Shown here: positions 16,809-23,337 of the stretch, in pieces
How positions within the stretch are numbered: position 1 is the stretch's first letter
How the letters are laid out: each line of letters begins with the position of its first letter
DNA from: Acidobacteriota bacterium
GTDB lineage: Bacteria; Acidobacteriota; Terriglobia; Bryobacterales; Bryobacteraceae
Assembly (NCBI GenBank): GCA_018268935.1
Contig: JAFDVS010000039.1
Location: forward strand, 1 to 38,788
Direction: 5' to 3'
Length of the DNA stretch: 38,788 nucleotides
Notes under the pieces: generated by a model
The model's input: only the letters and a program-made list of their open reading frames with translations
Databases searched by the model: none
What the model was told of the DNA's origin: nothing
Made by a program: the position numbers and the translations under genes

Positions 16809-18013
16809 GAGCACCCCGTATTCTTCGCATTCATTCGCGCCGGTTGCGCCAGCGCCTGTAAATCCGGGGCAGGGAAGCGATTCGCCTGCCATCGGACCTG
16901 CGCCTTCTCATCCAATACGCGGACTTCACTCGTGGCCGCGTTGCCCGCAATCAAACACTCCACCGGCGGCAGAATCACATCCGCGCCCGAAGAGTACCCA
17001 ACCACCAGAGCCTCTGTGCAATCGACCATAGTGTTGTACCCGATCAGCGCCCGCTTCACCTGAAAGTAACCGGCGGGCGGAGAATCGGGGATGCCGTTCA
17101 TCAGGCACAGAGCGGCGCGCGTGCCGGTGCCGCGCAGCCCCTCGAAGTAATTCCCCAGCACCCGGTGATCTTCTCCAATCACACGCACGCCGCCCGTGTT
17201 GCGCTTGCCCTGCCCAAAGAAGTGGTTACCCGTCACCAGGCAACGGTCCCCGTGCCGCAGGGTTAATGTGCCTGCGCAATTCTCAAAGCTATTGCCGCGG
17301 TACACGTTCTCACACGATTTGTTCGAGATAATCTCCACTTCGCCATCGCACTGATCGAAGTAGTTCGATTCCACCAGCGTGTAGCTGCGTGTGGTCTGTG
17401 TCGCGCTATCGCCTACGCGAATCGTCTCCGCGCCATTCACGCCCAAAAAAGGGCGCGGCCCGAAATGGTTGTGATGGATCCAGTGATAATTCGATTCCCC
17501 GCTCGCCGGCAGCCACACTACCAGCGTTGTCCCCAGGTTCTTCTTGCCCGCGAAATAGCAGTGATCCACCTGGTTGCGTGCGCCATAGAGCGAAACCCAC
17601 TTCGTATTCGTTGCCGTGTCCACCGGGTTCGAATCGACGATGGCGCAATCGGTGACTCGGCATTCCACCGCCTGGCGCGATGTGGATGTGCGGAAGCGAA
17701 TGAGATCGCTTTCCGTGGACGCGCCCTCGAAAAGCACACCGCTCACTTCGACACGTGCCCCGGAAATGCTCAACGTCGATCGTCCGCTGAGCACCACTTT
17801 CCCCGGCGTTTCCGCACGCACCGTGAGATCCTCGCCATGCACTGCCAGCGCTGCGTCGCGCCATTCGCCATCGCGCAGCACAATGACATCGCCGGGCCGC
17901 GAATCGGCAGCGGCGCGAGCCAATTCGGCCGCATTGGCCACCATGCGTGTCTCCGCGGCACGGCAAAGCGCAGGTGCGCAAACCCACAGAAACCGGCGGC
18001 GATGGAGAATCAT
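16796..18013 (-). CDS. PL6-family polysaccharide lyase (alginate lyase / chondroitinase B-like)
   Basis: A 405-residue right-handed beta-helix enzyme with an export signal (MILHRRRFLWVCAPALCRAAE). The active-site strip of PL6 is intact: GEVEIISNKSC at 224-234 supplies the two Ca-binding Glu residues (225 and 227) and the Bronsted-base Lys232, and LTLRHG supplies Arg253. The Lys-Arg spacing of 21 equals that of chondroitinase B (Lys250/Arg271). GGVRVIGEDHRVLGNYFEG follows as in the family. PL6 enzymes cleave alginate or dermatan sulfate by beta-elimination; which uronate polymer is used here cannot be read. Overlap with the PHP gene indicates co-expression. It is divergent from the PLP-enzyme gene, with 42 bases between starts. 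Confidence 0.85.
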   Translation of the reverse strand: MILHRRRFLWVCAPALCRAAETRMVANAAELARAAADSRPGDVIVLRDGEWRDAALAVHGEDLTVRAETPGKVVLSGRSTLSISGARVEVSGVLFEGASTESDLIRFRTSTSRQAVECRVTDCAIVDSNPVDTATNTKWVSLYGARNQVDHCYFAGKKNLGTTLVVWLPASGESNYHWIHHNHFGPRPFLGVNGAETIRVGDSATQTTRSYTLVESNYFDQCDGEVEIISNKSCENVYRGNSFENCAGTLTLRHGDRCLVTGNHFFGQGKRNTGGVRVIGEDHRVLGNYFEGLRGTGTRAALCLMNGIPDSPPAGYFQVKRALIGYNTMVDCTEALVVGYSSGADVILPPVECLIAGNAATSEVRVLDEKAQVRWQANRFPAPDLQALAQPARMNAKNTGCSWRS

Positions 18014-18055
18014 CAATGCTCATTCTATGCCCGCTACAATAGGGAACGCTCCACC

Positions 18056-18973
18056 ATGCAACTCCGCCTGCAGGCTCCTACGCCGCTGGTCGCCATCACG
18101 CTGGACCCAGCCTTGCCGCCCATCTGGACGAAGCTCGAATTTCTCAATCCCTCCGGCTCGACTAAAGACCGCATCGCGCGCTTCATTCTCGAGAAGGCGT
18201 GGCGGCAAGGGCGCATCAACACGCGCACCACGGTGGTGGAAGCATCCAGCGGATCCACCAGCATCGCCATGGCGCTCGCCTGCGCCCAGCTTGGCATCCG
18301 CTTCATCGCCGTCATGCCGGAAGGTGTCTCCAATGAGCGCGTGCTGATGATCAAAGCCTACGGCGGCGAGATCCGCCTTGCGCCGAAAGACGGCGGCATC
18401 GAAGGCGCCATCCGCATTACGGAGCATATTGCCGCCGAAGATCCAACGGTCTTCCTCCCTCGCCAGTTCAGCAACACGGACAACGCGCAGGCCCACCGCT
18501 TCCTCACCGCGCGCGAGATCATCGACGAGATTCCATCCGGCCGCGCCGATGCCGTAGTCAGCGGCGTCGGGACGGGCGGCACGCTGGTCGGTCTGTATGA
18601 AGGCCTCTGCGATGCCGGTTGCCAGCCGGTGCCCGTTTTCGCGCGGCCCGTTAATTTCACCCGCGAAGCTGACGTGGAATGCTGCAGCTTCTCCTGCCGC
18701 ATTCCCGGAGTGGTGGAGTGTGTTTCCACCATCTTCAATCCGGACAATCTGCCCTCGCTGGAAACGATTGAGGTATCCGACAGCGAAGCGCTCGCCACCA
18801 CGCGCGAGCTGATGCGCAAGGGCTTTCCCGTCGGCCCCAGTTCCGGCCTCAACTATCGCGCCGCGCAGTTGTACCTGGCAGCGCATCCCGGCCGCGATTG
18901 CATCGTGGTGACGGTCTTCCCAGACCGCATGGAACGATACTTCACCACCGACCTGTTTCAACCCTTCCGCTAA
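18056..18973 (+). CDS. cysteine-synthase-family PLP enzyme with altered Asn loop
   Basis: A 305-residue fold-type II PLP enzyme. The PLP lysine is in NPSGSTKDRIA, the phosphate loop is GVGTGGTLVG, and the C-terminal VGPSSGLNY is the serine site that contacts the pyridine nitrogen. The substrate-binding loop normally reads TSGNTG; here it is SSGSTS, with the usual Asn replaced by Ser. That suggests a substrate other than O-acetylserine, or desulfhydrase or ammonia-lyase-like activity; this is inference. AGGGAA 10 bases before ATG 18056 is a modest ribosome site, and TACAAT at 18035-18040 is a candidate -10. Sequence in the same frame upstream belongs to the opposite-strand PL6 gene. Confidence 0.8.
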   Translation: MQLRLQAPTPLVAITLDPALPPIWTKLEFLNPSGSTKDRIARFILEKAWRQGRINTRTTVVEASSGSTSIAMALACAQLGIRFIAVMPEGVSNERVLMIKAYGGEIRLAPKDGGIEGAIRITEHIAAEDPTVFLPRQFSNTDNAQAHRFLTAREIIDEIPSGRADAVVSGVGTGGTLVGLYEGLCDAGCQPVPVFARPVNFTREADVECCSFSCRIPGVVECVSTIFNPDNLPSLETIEVSDSEALATTRELMRKGFPVGPSSGLNYRAAQLYLAAHPGRDCIVVTVFPDRMERYFTTDLFQPFR

Positions 18974-19563
18974 GGCAAGGCTTCCGCCCGCGGCCGGCTG
19001 AGTAACTGCACTCGCACAAACTCCCCACCGGGCGCCGCCGCATTCGCTTCCACCCACCGTGCCGTCTTCTCCGCGATGGAGACCACCACCGAAGGAGCAG
19101 CCACCGCAGAGCACGGTCCGCACCGCTCGATTCGCAGCATCTTGTTCTCAAACGCCGTCCGATCCTCCGGCGCAATCCGCACATCCTTCGGGGGCCGGTC
19201 CAGTTCCGTCTTCATCTCGATCCGCAGGTACTCCGAAGGCTGATCGCCGAAGTACTCCGTGGTGTGCGTTTCCCGATTTCCCGCGTTGAACCGGATCTGT
19301 CCGGCTTTCACCGCCCGCCGCCGTAGCGCGTAGAATTCCTGATGCCCGAATTGAATCTCGCCGCCGTCGGTGAGGTAGATGTACACGGTGGGCAATGCGG
19401 GATGATCGTGCAACGCAGTCTTGTCACCCGGCTGATAAGTGACTCGCGACACACGCACCCAGTCATTTTCGAATTCCCGGTGGTAGTTCTTTGGCGCGAC
19501 CTTGTAAGGATCCTGTGCCCAAGCCGTCATCGCCATCGTGAGTAGGAAAAGCATTCTCACCAT
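18970..19563 (-). CDS. secreted cupin-domain protein
   Basis: A 197-residue protein with signal peptide MVRMLFLLTMAMTAWAQ. Residues about 25-115 form a cupin: VSRVTYQPGDKTALHDHP gives the two-His metal-binding strand, and VYIYLTDGGEIQF and RRAVKAGQIRF the following strands; THTTEYFGDQ supplies a later His. A second, degenerate half follows (NKMLRIERCGPCSA) with a C-x-x-C pair. Such proteins are often annotated simply as cupins; no enzymatic role can be assigned. Its stop overlaps the convergent PLP-enzyme gene by 4 bases. It is divergent from the small unknown gene at 19587. Confidence 0.7.
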   Translation of the reverse strand: MVRMLFLLTMAMTAWAQDPYKVAPKNYHREFENDWVRVSRVTYQPGDKTALHDHPALPTVYIYLTDGGEIQFGHQEFYALRRRAVKAGQIRFNAGNRETHTTEYFGDQPSEYLRIEMKTELDRPPKDVRIAPEDRTAFENKMLRIERCGPCSAVAAPSVVVSIAEKTARWVEANAAAPGGEFVRVQLLSRPRAEALP

Positions 19564-19574
19564 GGTAGCTTTGC

Positions 19575-19580
19575 TAAACT
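19575..19580 (+). promoter_or_regulatory. -10-like box 6 bases before the small unknown gene
   Basis: TAAACT ends 6 bases upstream of the TTG at 19587, which would place the start codon at or next to the first transcribed base. No -35 is convincing. Inference. Confidence 0.25.
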
Positions 19581-19586
19581 GAAAGA

Positions 19587-19874
19587 TTGAAACTCACTGA
19601 CCTTCGTCGCCTTACGATTCGCAAGAATCTCCGTATCCGCTGCCAGCTGCCCAACGGCATGGAGTGTGTCATCGACGAGCACGGCCTCGCCCAGATTCCC
19701 GGCCTGAAGTCTATCCCGGACTTCAACATTCAGGAGAGCATCGAAGGGGTGGAGCGCTTTCGCATCGAGCCCCTTTCCGGTGACAAGCCACGCGACGCAC
19801 GACGCGAGGACCTGGTGAAGCTGGTTGCTTCCATCGCACCTGGCGCAGCAGCCGCTGCCGATCACGACGAATAG
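19587..19874 (+). CDS. small conserved-looking protein of unknown function
   Basis: A 95-residue protein reading MKLTDLRRLTIRKNLRIRCQ, then LPNGMECVIDEHGLAQIPGL and a charged C-terminal helix ending ADHDE. It has no signal peptide or membrane helix and is probably cytosolic. I do not recognise the family. The TTG start is the only reasonable one in the frame; it lacks a strong Shine-Dalgarno sequence. Codon use resembles its neighbours, which supports it as a real gene. It is divergent from the cupin gene and convergent with the thioredoxin gene, 6 bases away. Confidence 0.55.
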   Translation: MKLTDLRRLTIRKNLRIRCQLPNGMECVIDEHGLAQIPGLKSIPDFNIQESIEGVERFRIEPLSGDKPRDARREDLVKLVASIAPGAAAAADHDE

Positions 19875-19880
19875 CTGCAC

Positions 19881-20345
19881 TCAACGCCGGGCCAGCAACC
19901 CTCGCACACTCTCCTCAAGTTGCTGCCCGTCCGCCACACCGCTGTACTTTGCCGCGATATTGCCCTGCTTATCGATGAGAAACGTTGCCGGTAGGGATTG
20001 CACCGCGTAGTCCTTCGTCAGCGCCTCATTGGCCAGAGCCATGCGGTAGCTCACCTTCACCCCCGACGCCAGGAACGGCTTCACCACATCCCATCCCTTT
20101 TCGTCCACTGAGATGCCCAGCACCGCGAGCTTTCGCTTCCCCAGACGCTGCTGCAAAGCATCGAACTGCGGCATCTCCTTCTTACATCCGCCGCACCATG
20201 TGGCCCAGAAATTTAGCAGCACCACCTTGCCGCGGTACTGCTTCAGTGAGACTCGCTTCCCTGCCGCATCCTGCAATGTGAACGCGGGAGCCGGATCCTG
20301 TGCGAATGCCTTTAGACACACGACGAGTGCGATTACCAATCTCAT
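19881..20345 (-). CDS. TlpA/ResA-like thioredoxin-fold protein, exported
   Basis: A 154-residue protein with a signal peptide (MRLVIALVVCLKAFAQ) and a full TlpA/AhpC-type fold. VVLLNFWATWCGGCKKEMPQF carries the redox pair C51 and C54 in an unusual WCGGC centre. GISVDEKGW and the cis-Pro region QSLPATFLIDKQGNIAAKYSG complete the fold. Members act as envelope thiol reductants, for example in cytochrome c maturation. ATG 20345 is supported by GAGGAGG 7 bases upstream. It lies 11 bases after the stop of the membrane-protein gene, so it is probably in the PadR operon. Confidence 0.85.
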   Translation of the reverse strand: MRLVIALVVCLKAFAQDPAPAFTLQDAAGKRVSLKQYRGKVVLLNFWATWCGGCKKEMPQFDALQQRLGKRKLAVLGISVDEKGWDVVKPFLASGVKVSYRMALANEALTKDYAVQSLPATFLIDKQGNIAAKYSGVADGQQLEESVRGLLARR

Positions 20346-20356
20346 AGCTTGCCTCC

Positions 20357-21106
20357 TCAATGGAGAACGGGTTTTCGAAATGCATGAGACGTACGGGCCA
20401 TGTAACAAGCCGGCCAGGACAGAAGTAAAGCCATGGCGAGTTGCTGCCGAACACTGTACCCGGCGTGCCACAATCCGGCGGAGTAGATCGCCACCGCGGA
20501 GAGAGCCACCGCGCACACCGCCAGCAGAACGGCCGTGCTTCGTGGAATGACGCCCGGTTGCATTCCTCGTCTTGCCCCAAGCAGGAAAGAGATCCACAGG
20601 AGCAGCATGCCGGCGTTGGGCTCCAGAAGGCGCGCGTGCAGACACCAAACGGCGCATACTACGGCCGCGTTTCCCCAGAATGCGAGCCCGGAAATTGCGG
20701 CCAGCGCGAAGCCTCCGGTCCATGACCAGATCGCCAGCAGCAGCAGATGCGTGCCGCAGATGAGCGAACCACGCCACAAAGTGAAGCCGGTTTCCTCCAG
20801 GACATCGGGATCCATCACCGCGTAGTTACTGGCAATCCATAGGTAGAGTTCCGACGTGCGCGCCAGAATCCGTGCGAAATCCGCCAGCAGAAACGCCATC
20901 GGGAGCGCAATCCCAAACAACGCCAGGTAAGGACGCCAGCTTCTCCAGGTCTGCACCTGGCGGCGCAGAACGAGGCCCATCACTCCCAGCAGGGCAGGGA
21001 ACCCCGCACTCTGCGACTCCTGCAGATCTCCGAGTACCGCTTCCCGTTCCTCATCCGCCAGGCTGCGCGTGAGGACTTCCACGGCCCACCACACCGCCCC
21101 GCTCAC
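20357..21106 (-). CDS. multi-pass membrane protein coupled to PadR
   Basis: A 249-residue protein. Its N-terminus (ADEEREAVLGDLQES) resembles the short cytosolic prefix domain found before acidobacterial permeases, and it is followed by about six hydrophobic helices (LALFGIALPMAFLLADF, LICGTHLLLLAIWSW, AVVCAVWCLHARLLE, AGMLLLWISFLLG, TAVLLAVCAVALSAVAIYSAGLW and MALLLSWPACYMA). GTG at 21106 is the start because it overlaps the PadR stop as GTGA. No catalytic motif is seen. It probably works in an envelope process controlled by the adjacent PadR; this is inference from coupling. Confidence 0.65.
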   Translation of the reverse strand: MSGAVWWAVEVLTRSLADEEREAVLGDLQESQSAGFPALLGVMGLVLRRQVQTWRSWRPYLALFGIALPMAFLLADFARILARTSELYLWIASNYAVMDPDVLEETGFTLWRGSLICGTHLLLLAIWSWTGGFALAAISGLAFWGNAAVVCAVWCLHARLLEPNAGMLLLWISFLLGARRGMQPGVIPRSTAVLLAVCAVALSAVAIYSAGLWHAGYSVRQQLAMALLLSWPACYMARTSHAFRKPVLH

Positions 21107-21417
21107 GACGGATTCTCCCAGGCGAGCCCAATCGTCGCTCGCCGCATCACACGATAGAATTGCGTCGCCGCTTCGATTCCCTTCGGAGTGATGCGCACCA
21201 TCCGCTTGGCACGGCCGCCGCGCTGGGCCGTCGCCCCGCCCATCCGCGTCTTCACCATGCCCTTTTGTTCCAACCGGTCGAGGGTGGTGTACAGCGCCCC
21301 AATCGAGCACGGCGCACCCGTGGTCTCTTCAATCGCGGCGCGGATGGTCGCGCCATAAGCTTCGTCCTGCAGCGCGGCCGTCGCGCTCAGCAGCAAGTAT
21401 TCAAACTCGCCAAGCAT
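21103..21417 (-). CDS. PadR-family transcriptional regulator
   Basis: A 104-residue winged-helix repressor of the PadR type. It has the YGATIRAAIEETTG and GALYTTLDRLEQKGMVKTR recognition region, followed by the RMVRITPKGIEAATQF wing and a short C-terminal helix. It is of the small class without a long dimerisation tail. It is followed by a GTGA-coupled membrane protein and a TlpA-like gene, its probable regulon. A TTGACA box and a direct repeat lie just upstream. Confidence 0.9.
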   Translation of the reverse strand: MLGEFEYLLLSATAALQDEAYGATIRAAIEETTGAPCSIGALYTTLDRLEQKGMVKTRMGGATAQRGGRAKRMVRITPKGIEAATQFYRVMRRATIGLAWENPS

Positions 21418-21453
21418 TAGTTATACATTGTGATAGTTATCCTGCTTTGTCAA
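21418..21453 (-). promoter_or_regulatory. PadR promoter region with direct repeat
   Basis: On the minus strand TTGACA (21453-21448) is followed by two copies of ATAACTA, 16 bases apart, the second ending just before the PadR ATG. The repeats are candidate autoregulatory sites. No clear -10 at standard spacing. Confidence 0.4.
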
Positions 21454-21482
21454 GTGAAAAATGCGCCGCGGCTGAACCCCGC

Positions 21483-21488
21483 TATACT
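21483..21488 (+). promoter_or_regulatory. -10-like box before the M20 peptidase gene
   Basis: TATACT ends 11 bases before the ATG at 21500; no Shine-Dalgarno sequence lies between. A leader of only a few bases is implied. Confidence 0.35.
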
Positions 21489-21499
21489 GTCTAGCATTC

Positions 21500-22753
21500 A
21501 TGATCCGGATTCTTCTACTCACGGCAGGCACGCTCTGGGCGCAATCCCGCGATGTGCAAATTGCCCAGCGTGTGGACGCGATGCGAGCCACGCTGGTGGA
21601 AACACGCCGCGACTTCCATATGTATCCCGAGCTTTCCAATCGCGAGCAGCGCACGGGGCGTGTGATTGCCGAAAAGTTGCGCAAACTGGGCTTCGATGAA
21701 GTGCGCACCAATGTCGCGCGCAACGGTGTAGTGGGCGTTCTGAAAGGCGCCAAGCCTGGGCCCGTGGTGGCGTGGCGCTCTGACATGGACGGGCTGCCGG
21801 TGAATGAAACCCTCGATGTTCCCTACCGCTCGCGCAACCAGGGAGTGAAACACGCCTGCGGACACGACGTGCATATGGCCGTCGCTTTGGGCATCGCGGA
21901 ACTGCTTGCCGGAATGCGCCAGGAACTCGCGGGCACCGTGAAAATCATCTTCCAGCCCGCCGAAGAAGGCCCGCCCGAAGGCGAAGAGGGCGGTGCGCCG
22001 CTCATGGTGAAAGAAGGCGTTCTCGACAATCCGCGCCCTCAGGCGATCTTCGGATTACACGCCGGTGCGATGGGCGCGGTGGGCACCGTTGGATATGCCA
22101 GTGGCCCCGCGATGGCCTCCGGCGATGAGTTCACGCTCACTATCCGCGGAAAGAAAAGTCACGCCGCGTGGCCGCATCAGGGTGTCGATTCCGTCACCAT
22201 TGCTTCGGAATGCGTGCTTGCGTTGCAGTCCATTCGCAGCCGCCGCATCGATCCTCTTCAACCCATGGTGCTTACCATCGGCACCATTCATGGCGGCGAA
22301 CGCCACAACATTCTCGCTGAGTCCGTGCAAATGCGCGGCACCATGCGCACCTTCAACGAAGGCGTCCGCGAGAACGTCCGCACCATGATGCGCCAGACGC
22401 TGGATGGTTGCACCGCCGCCCACGGCGCCAATTACGATCTGCGCTGGGGCGCGTTCTCGTACCCGCCTTTGATCAACGAACCCGCCATGGCCACCTGGAG
22501 TGCCGCTGTTCTCGCACGCGTGCTCGGCAAGGAGAAAGTTCACGCCACCGCGCCCGTAATGGGCTCAGAGGATTTCAGTTACTACCTCAAGGAGGTTCCC
22601 GGCTTCTTCTACTGGCTGCACGGCGGCAACGAGGCACGCGGCATCACCCACGGCAATCACACCGCGGAGTTCGACATGGATGAAGACTCCCTCGCGGTGG
22701 GCGTGAAGACTGGCGCGGCGTTGCTGCTCGATGCGCTCGCCCGTAGACCGTAA
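21500..22753 (+). CDS. M20D amidohydrolase / aminoacylase-like peptidase, exported
   Basis: A 417-residue metallo-amidohydrolase with signal peptide MIRILLLTAGTLWAQS. It has the M20D (hippurate hydrolase, IAA-amino-acid hydrolase) layout: RRDFHMYPELSNRE near residue 35, WRSDMDGLPV, the metal ligands in HACGHDVHMA, QPAEEGPPEG with the catalytic Glu, the dimerisation-domain GKKSHAAWPHQGVDS, and GSEDFSYYL and THGNHT at the C-terminus. All expected ligands are present. It hydrolyses N-acyl amino acids or similar amides; export suggests scavenging. The sigma-factor gene begins 3 bases after its stop. Confidence 0.9.
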   Translation: MIRILLLTAGTLWAQSRDVQIAQRVDAMRATLVETRRDFHMYPELSNREQRTGRVIAEKLRKLGFDEVRTNVARNGVVGVLKGAKPGPVVAWRSDMDGLPVNETLDVPYRSRNQGVKHACGHDVHMAVALGIAELLAGMRQELAGTVKIIFQPAEEGPPEGEEGGAPLMVKEGVLDNPRPQAIFGLHAGAMGAVGTVGYASGPAMASGDEFTLTIRGKKSHAAWPHQGVDSVTIASECVLALQSIRSRRIDPLQPMVLTIGTIHGGERHNILAESVQMRGTMRTFNEGVRENVRTMMRQTLDGCTAAHGANYDLRWGAFSYPPLINEPAMATWSAAVLARVLGKEKVHATAPVMGSEDFSYYLKEVPGFFYWLHGGNEARGITHGNHTAEFDMDEDSLAVGVKTGAALLLDALARRP

Positions 22754-22755
22754 CC

Positions 22756-23337
22756 ATGCAGAATCAGACCACCAGCTTCGACCTGCTGGAGCGCGCCCGC
22801 CGAGGCGACGATCGCGCCTTTGAAGCGATCTTCCAACGCTACCGGTCGCGGCTGTCGGTGTTGATTCACTACCGCATGAGCGACGCGCTGCGCCGTGATT
22901 GGGATGTGGAAGACGTTCTGCAGGAAGTGTTCCTTCGCGCCGCGCGCGATCTGGCCGGCTTCCATTATCGCGGCCCCTCCAGTCTCTTCCGCTGGCTGGC
23001 GCAGATCGCTCATCACGTCATTGCCGATGCGGCGCGCAGCGGTGCACGAACCAAACGCGATGGCGGCGCCGCTGTGCGGTTTCGCAGCGAATCCAATCCC
23101 GCCGGCTATGAACCGGTGGACACCAATACCCCCAGCCGCGTGATGCGGCAGCAGGAAGCCATCGGCGATTGGAACGCGAAGCTCGCCGCGCTTCCCGATG
23201 ACTATCGCGACGTGATCGTCATGGCGCGCATGGAAGGTCTCACCACGGCCGAAATCGCCGAGCGCATGGGCAGGACCCGCGAACAGGTTTCGCTGCTGCT
23301 GCACCGTGCGCTCAAGAAGTATCGCGGGATGCTATGA
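22756..23337 (+). CDS. ECF-type RNA polymerase sigma factor
   Basis: A 193-residue sigma factor. Region 2 spans FEAIFQRYRSRLSVLIHYRM with WDVEDVLQEVFLRAARDL, and region 4 is LPDDYRDVIVMARMEGLTTAEIAERMGRTREQVSLLLHRALKKY. Its stop overlaps the kinase start as ATGA, so sigma and kinase are made together, as in groups where phosphorylation by a partner kinase controls an ECF factor. No anti-sigma factor is nearby. Target promoters are unknown. Confidence 0.9.
   Translation: MQNQTTSFDLLERARRGDDRAFEAIFQRYRSRLSVLIHYRMSDALRRDWDVEDVLQEVFLRAARDLAGFHYRGPSSLFRWLAQIAHHVIADAARSGARTKRDGGAAVRFRSESNPAGYEPVDTNTPSRVMRQQEAIGDWNAKLAALPDDYRDVIVMARMEGLTTAEIAERMGRTREQVSLLLHRALKKYRGML

Noticed and set aside
21107..21310. 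N-terminal extension of the membrane protein frame into padR
   Set aside because: It is an off-frame reading of the PadR gene; GTG 21106 overlaps the PadR stop.
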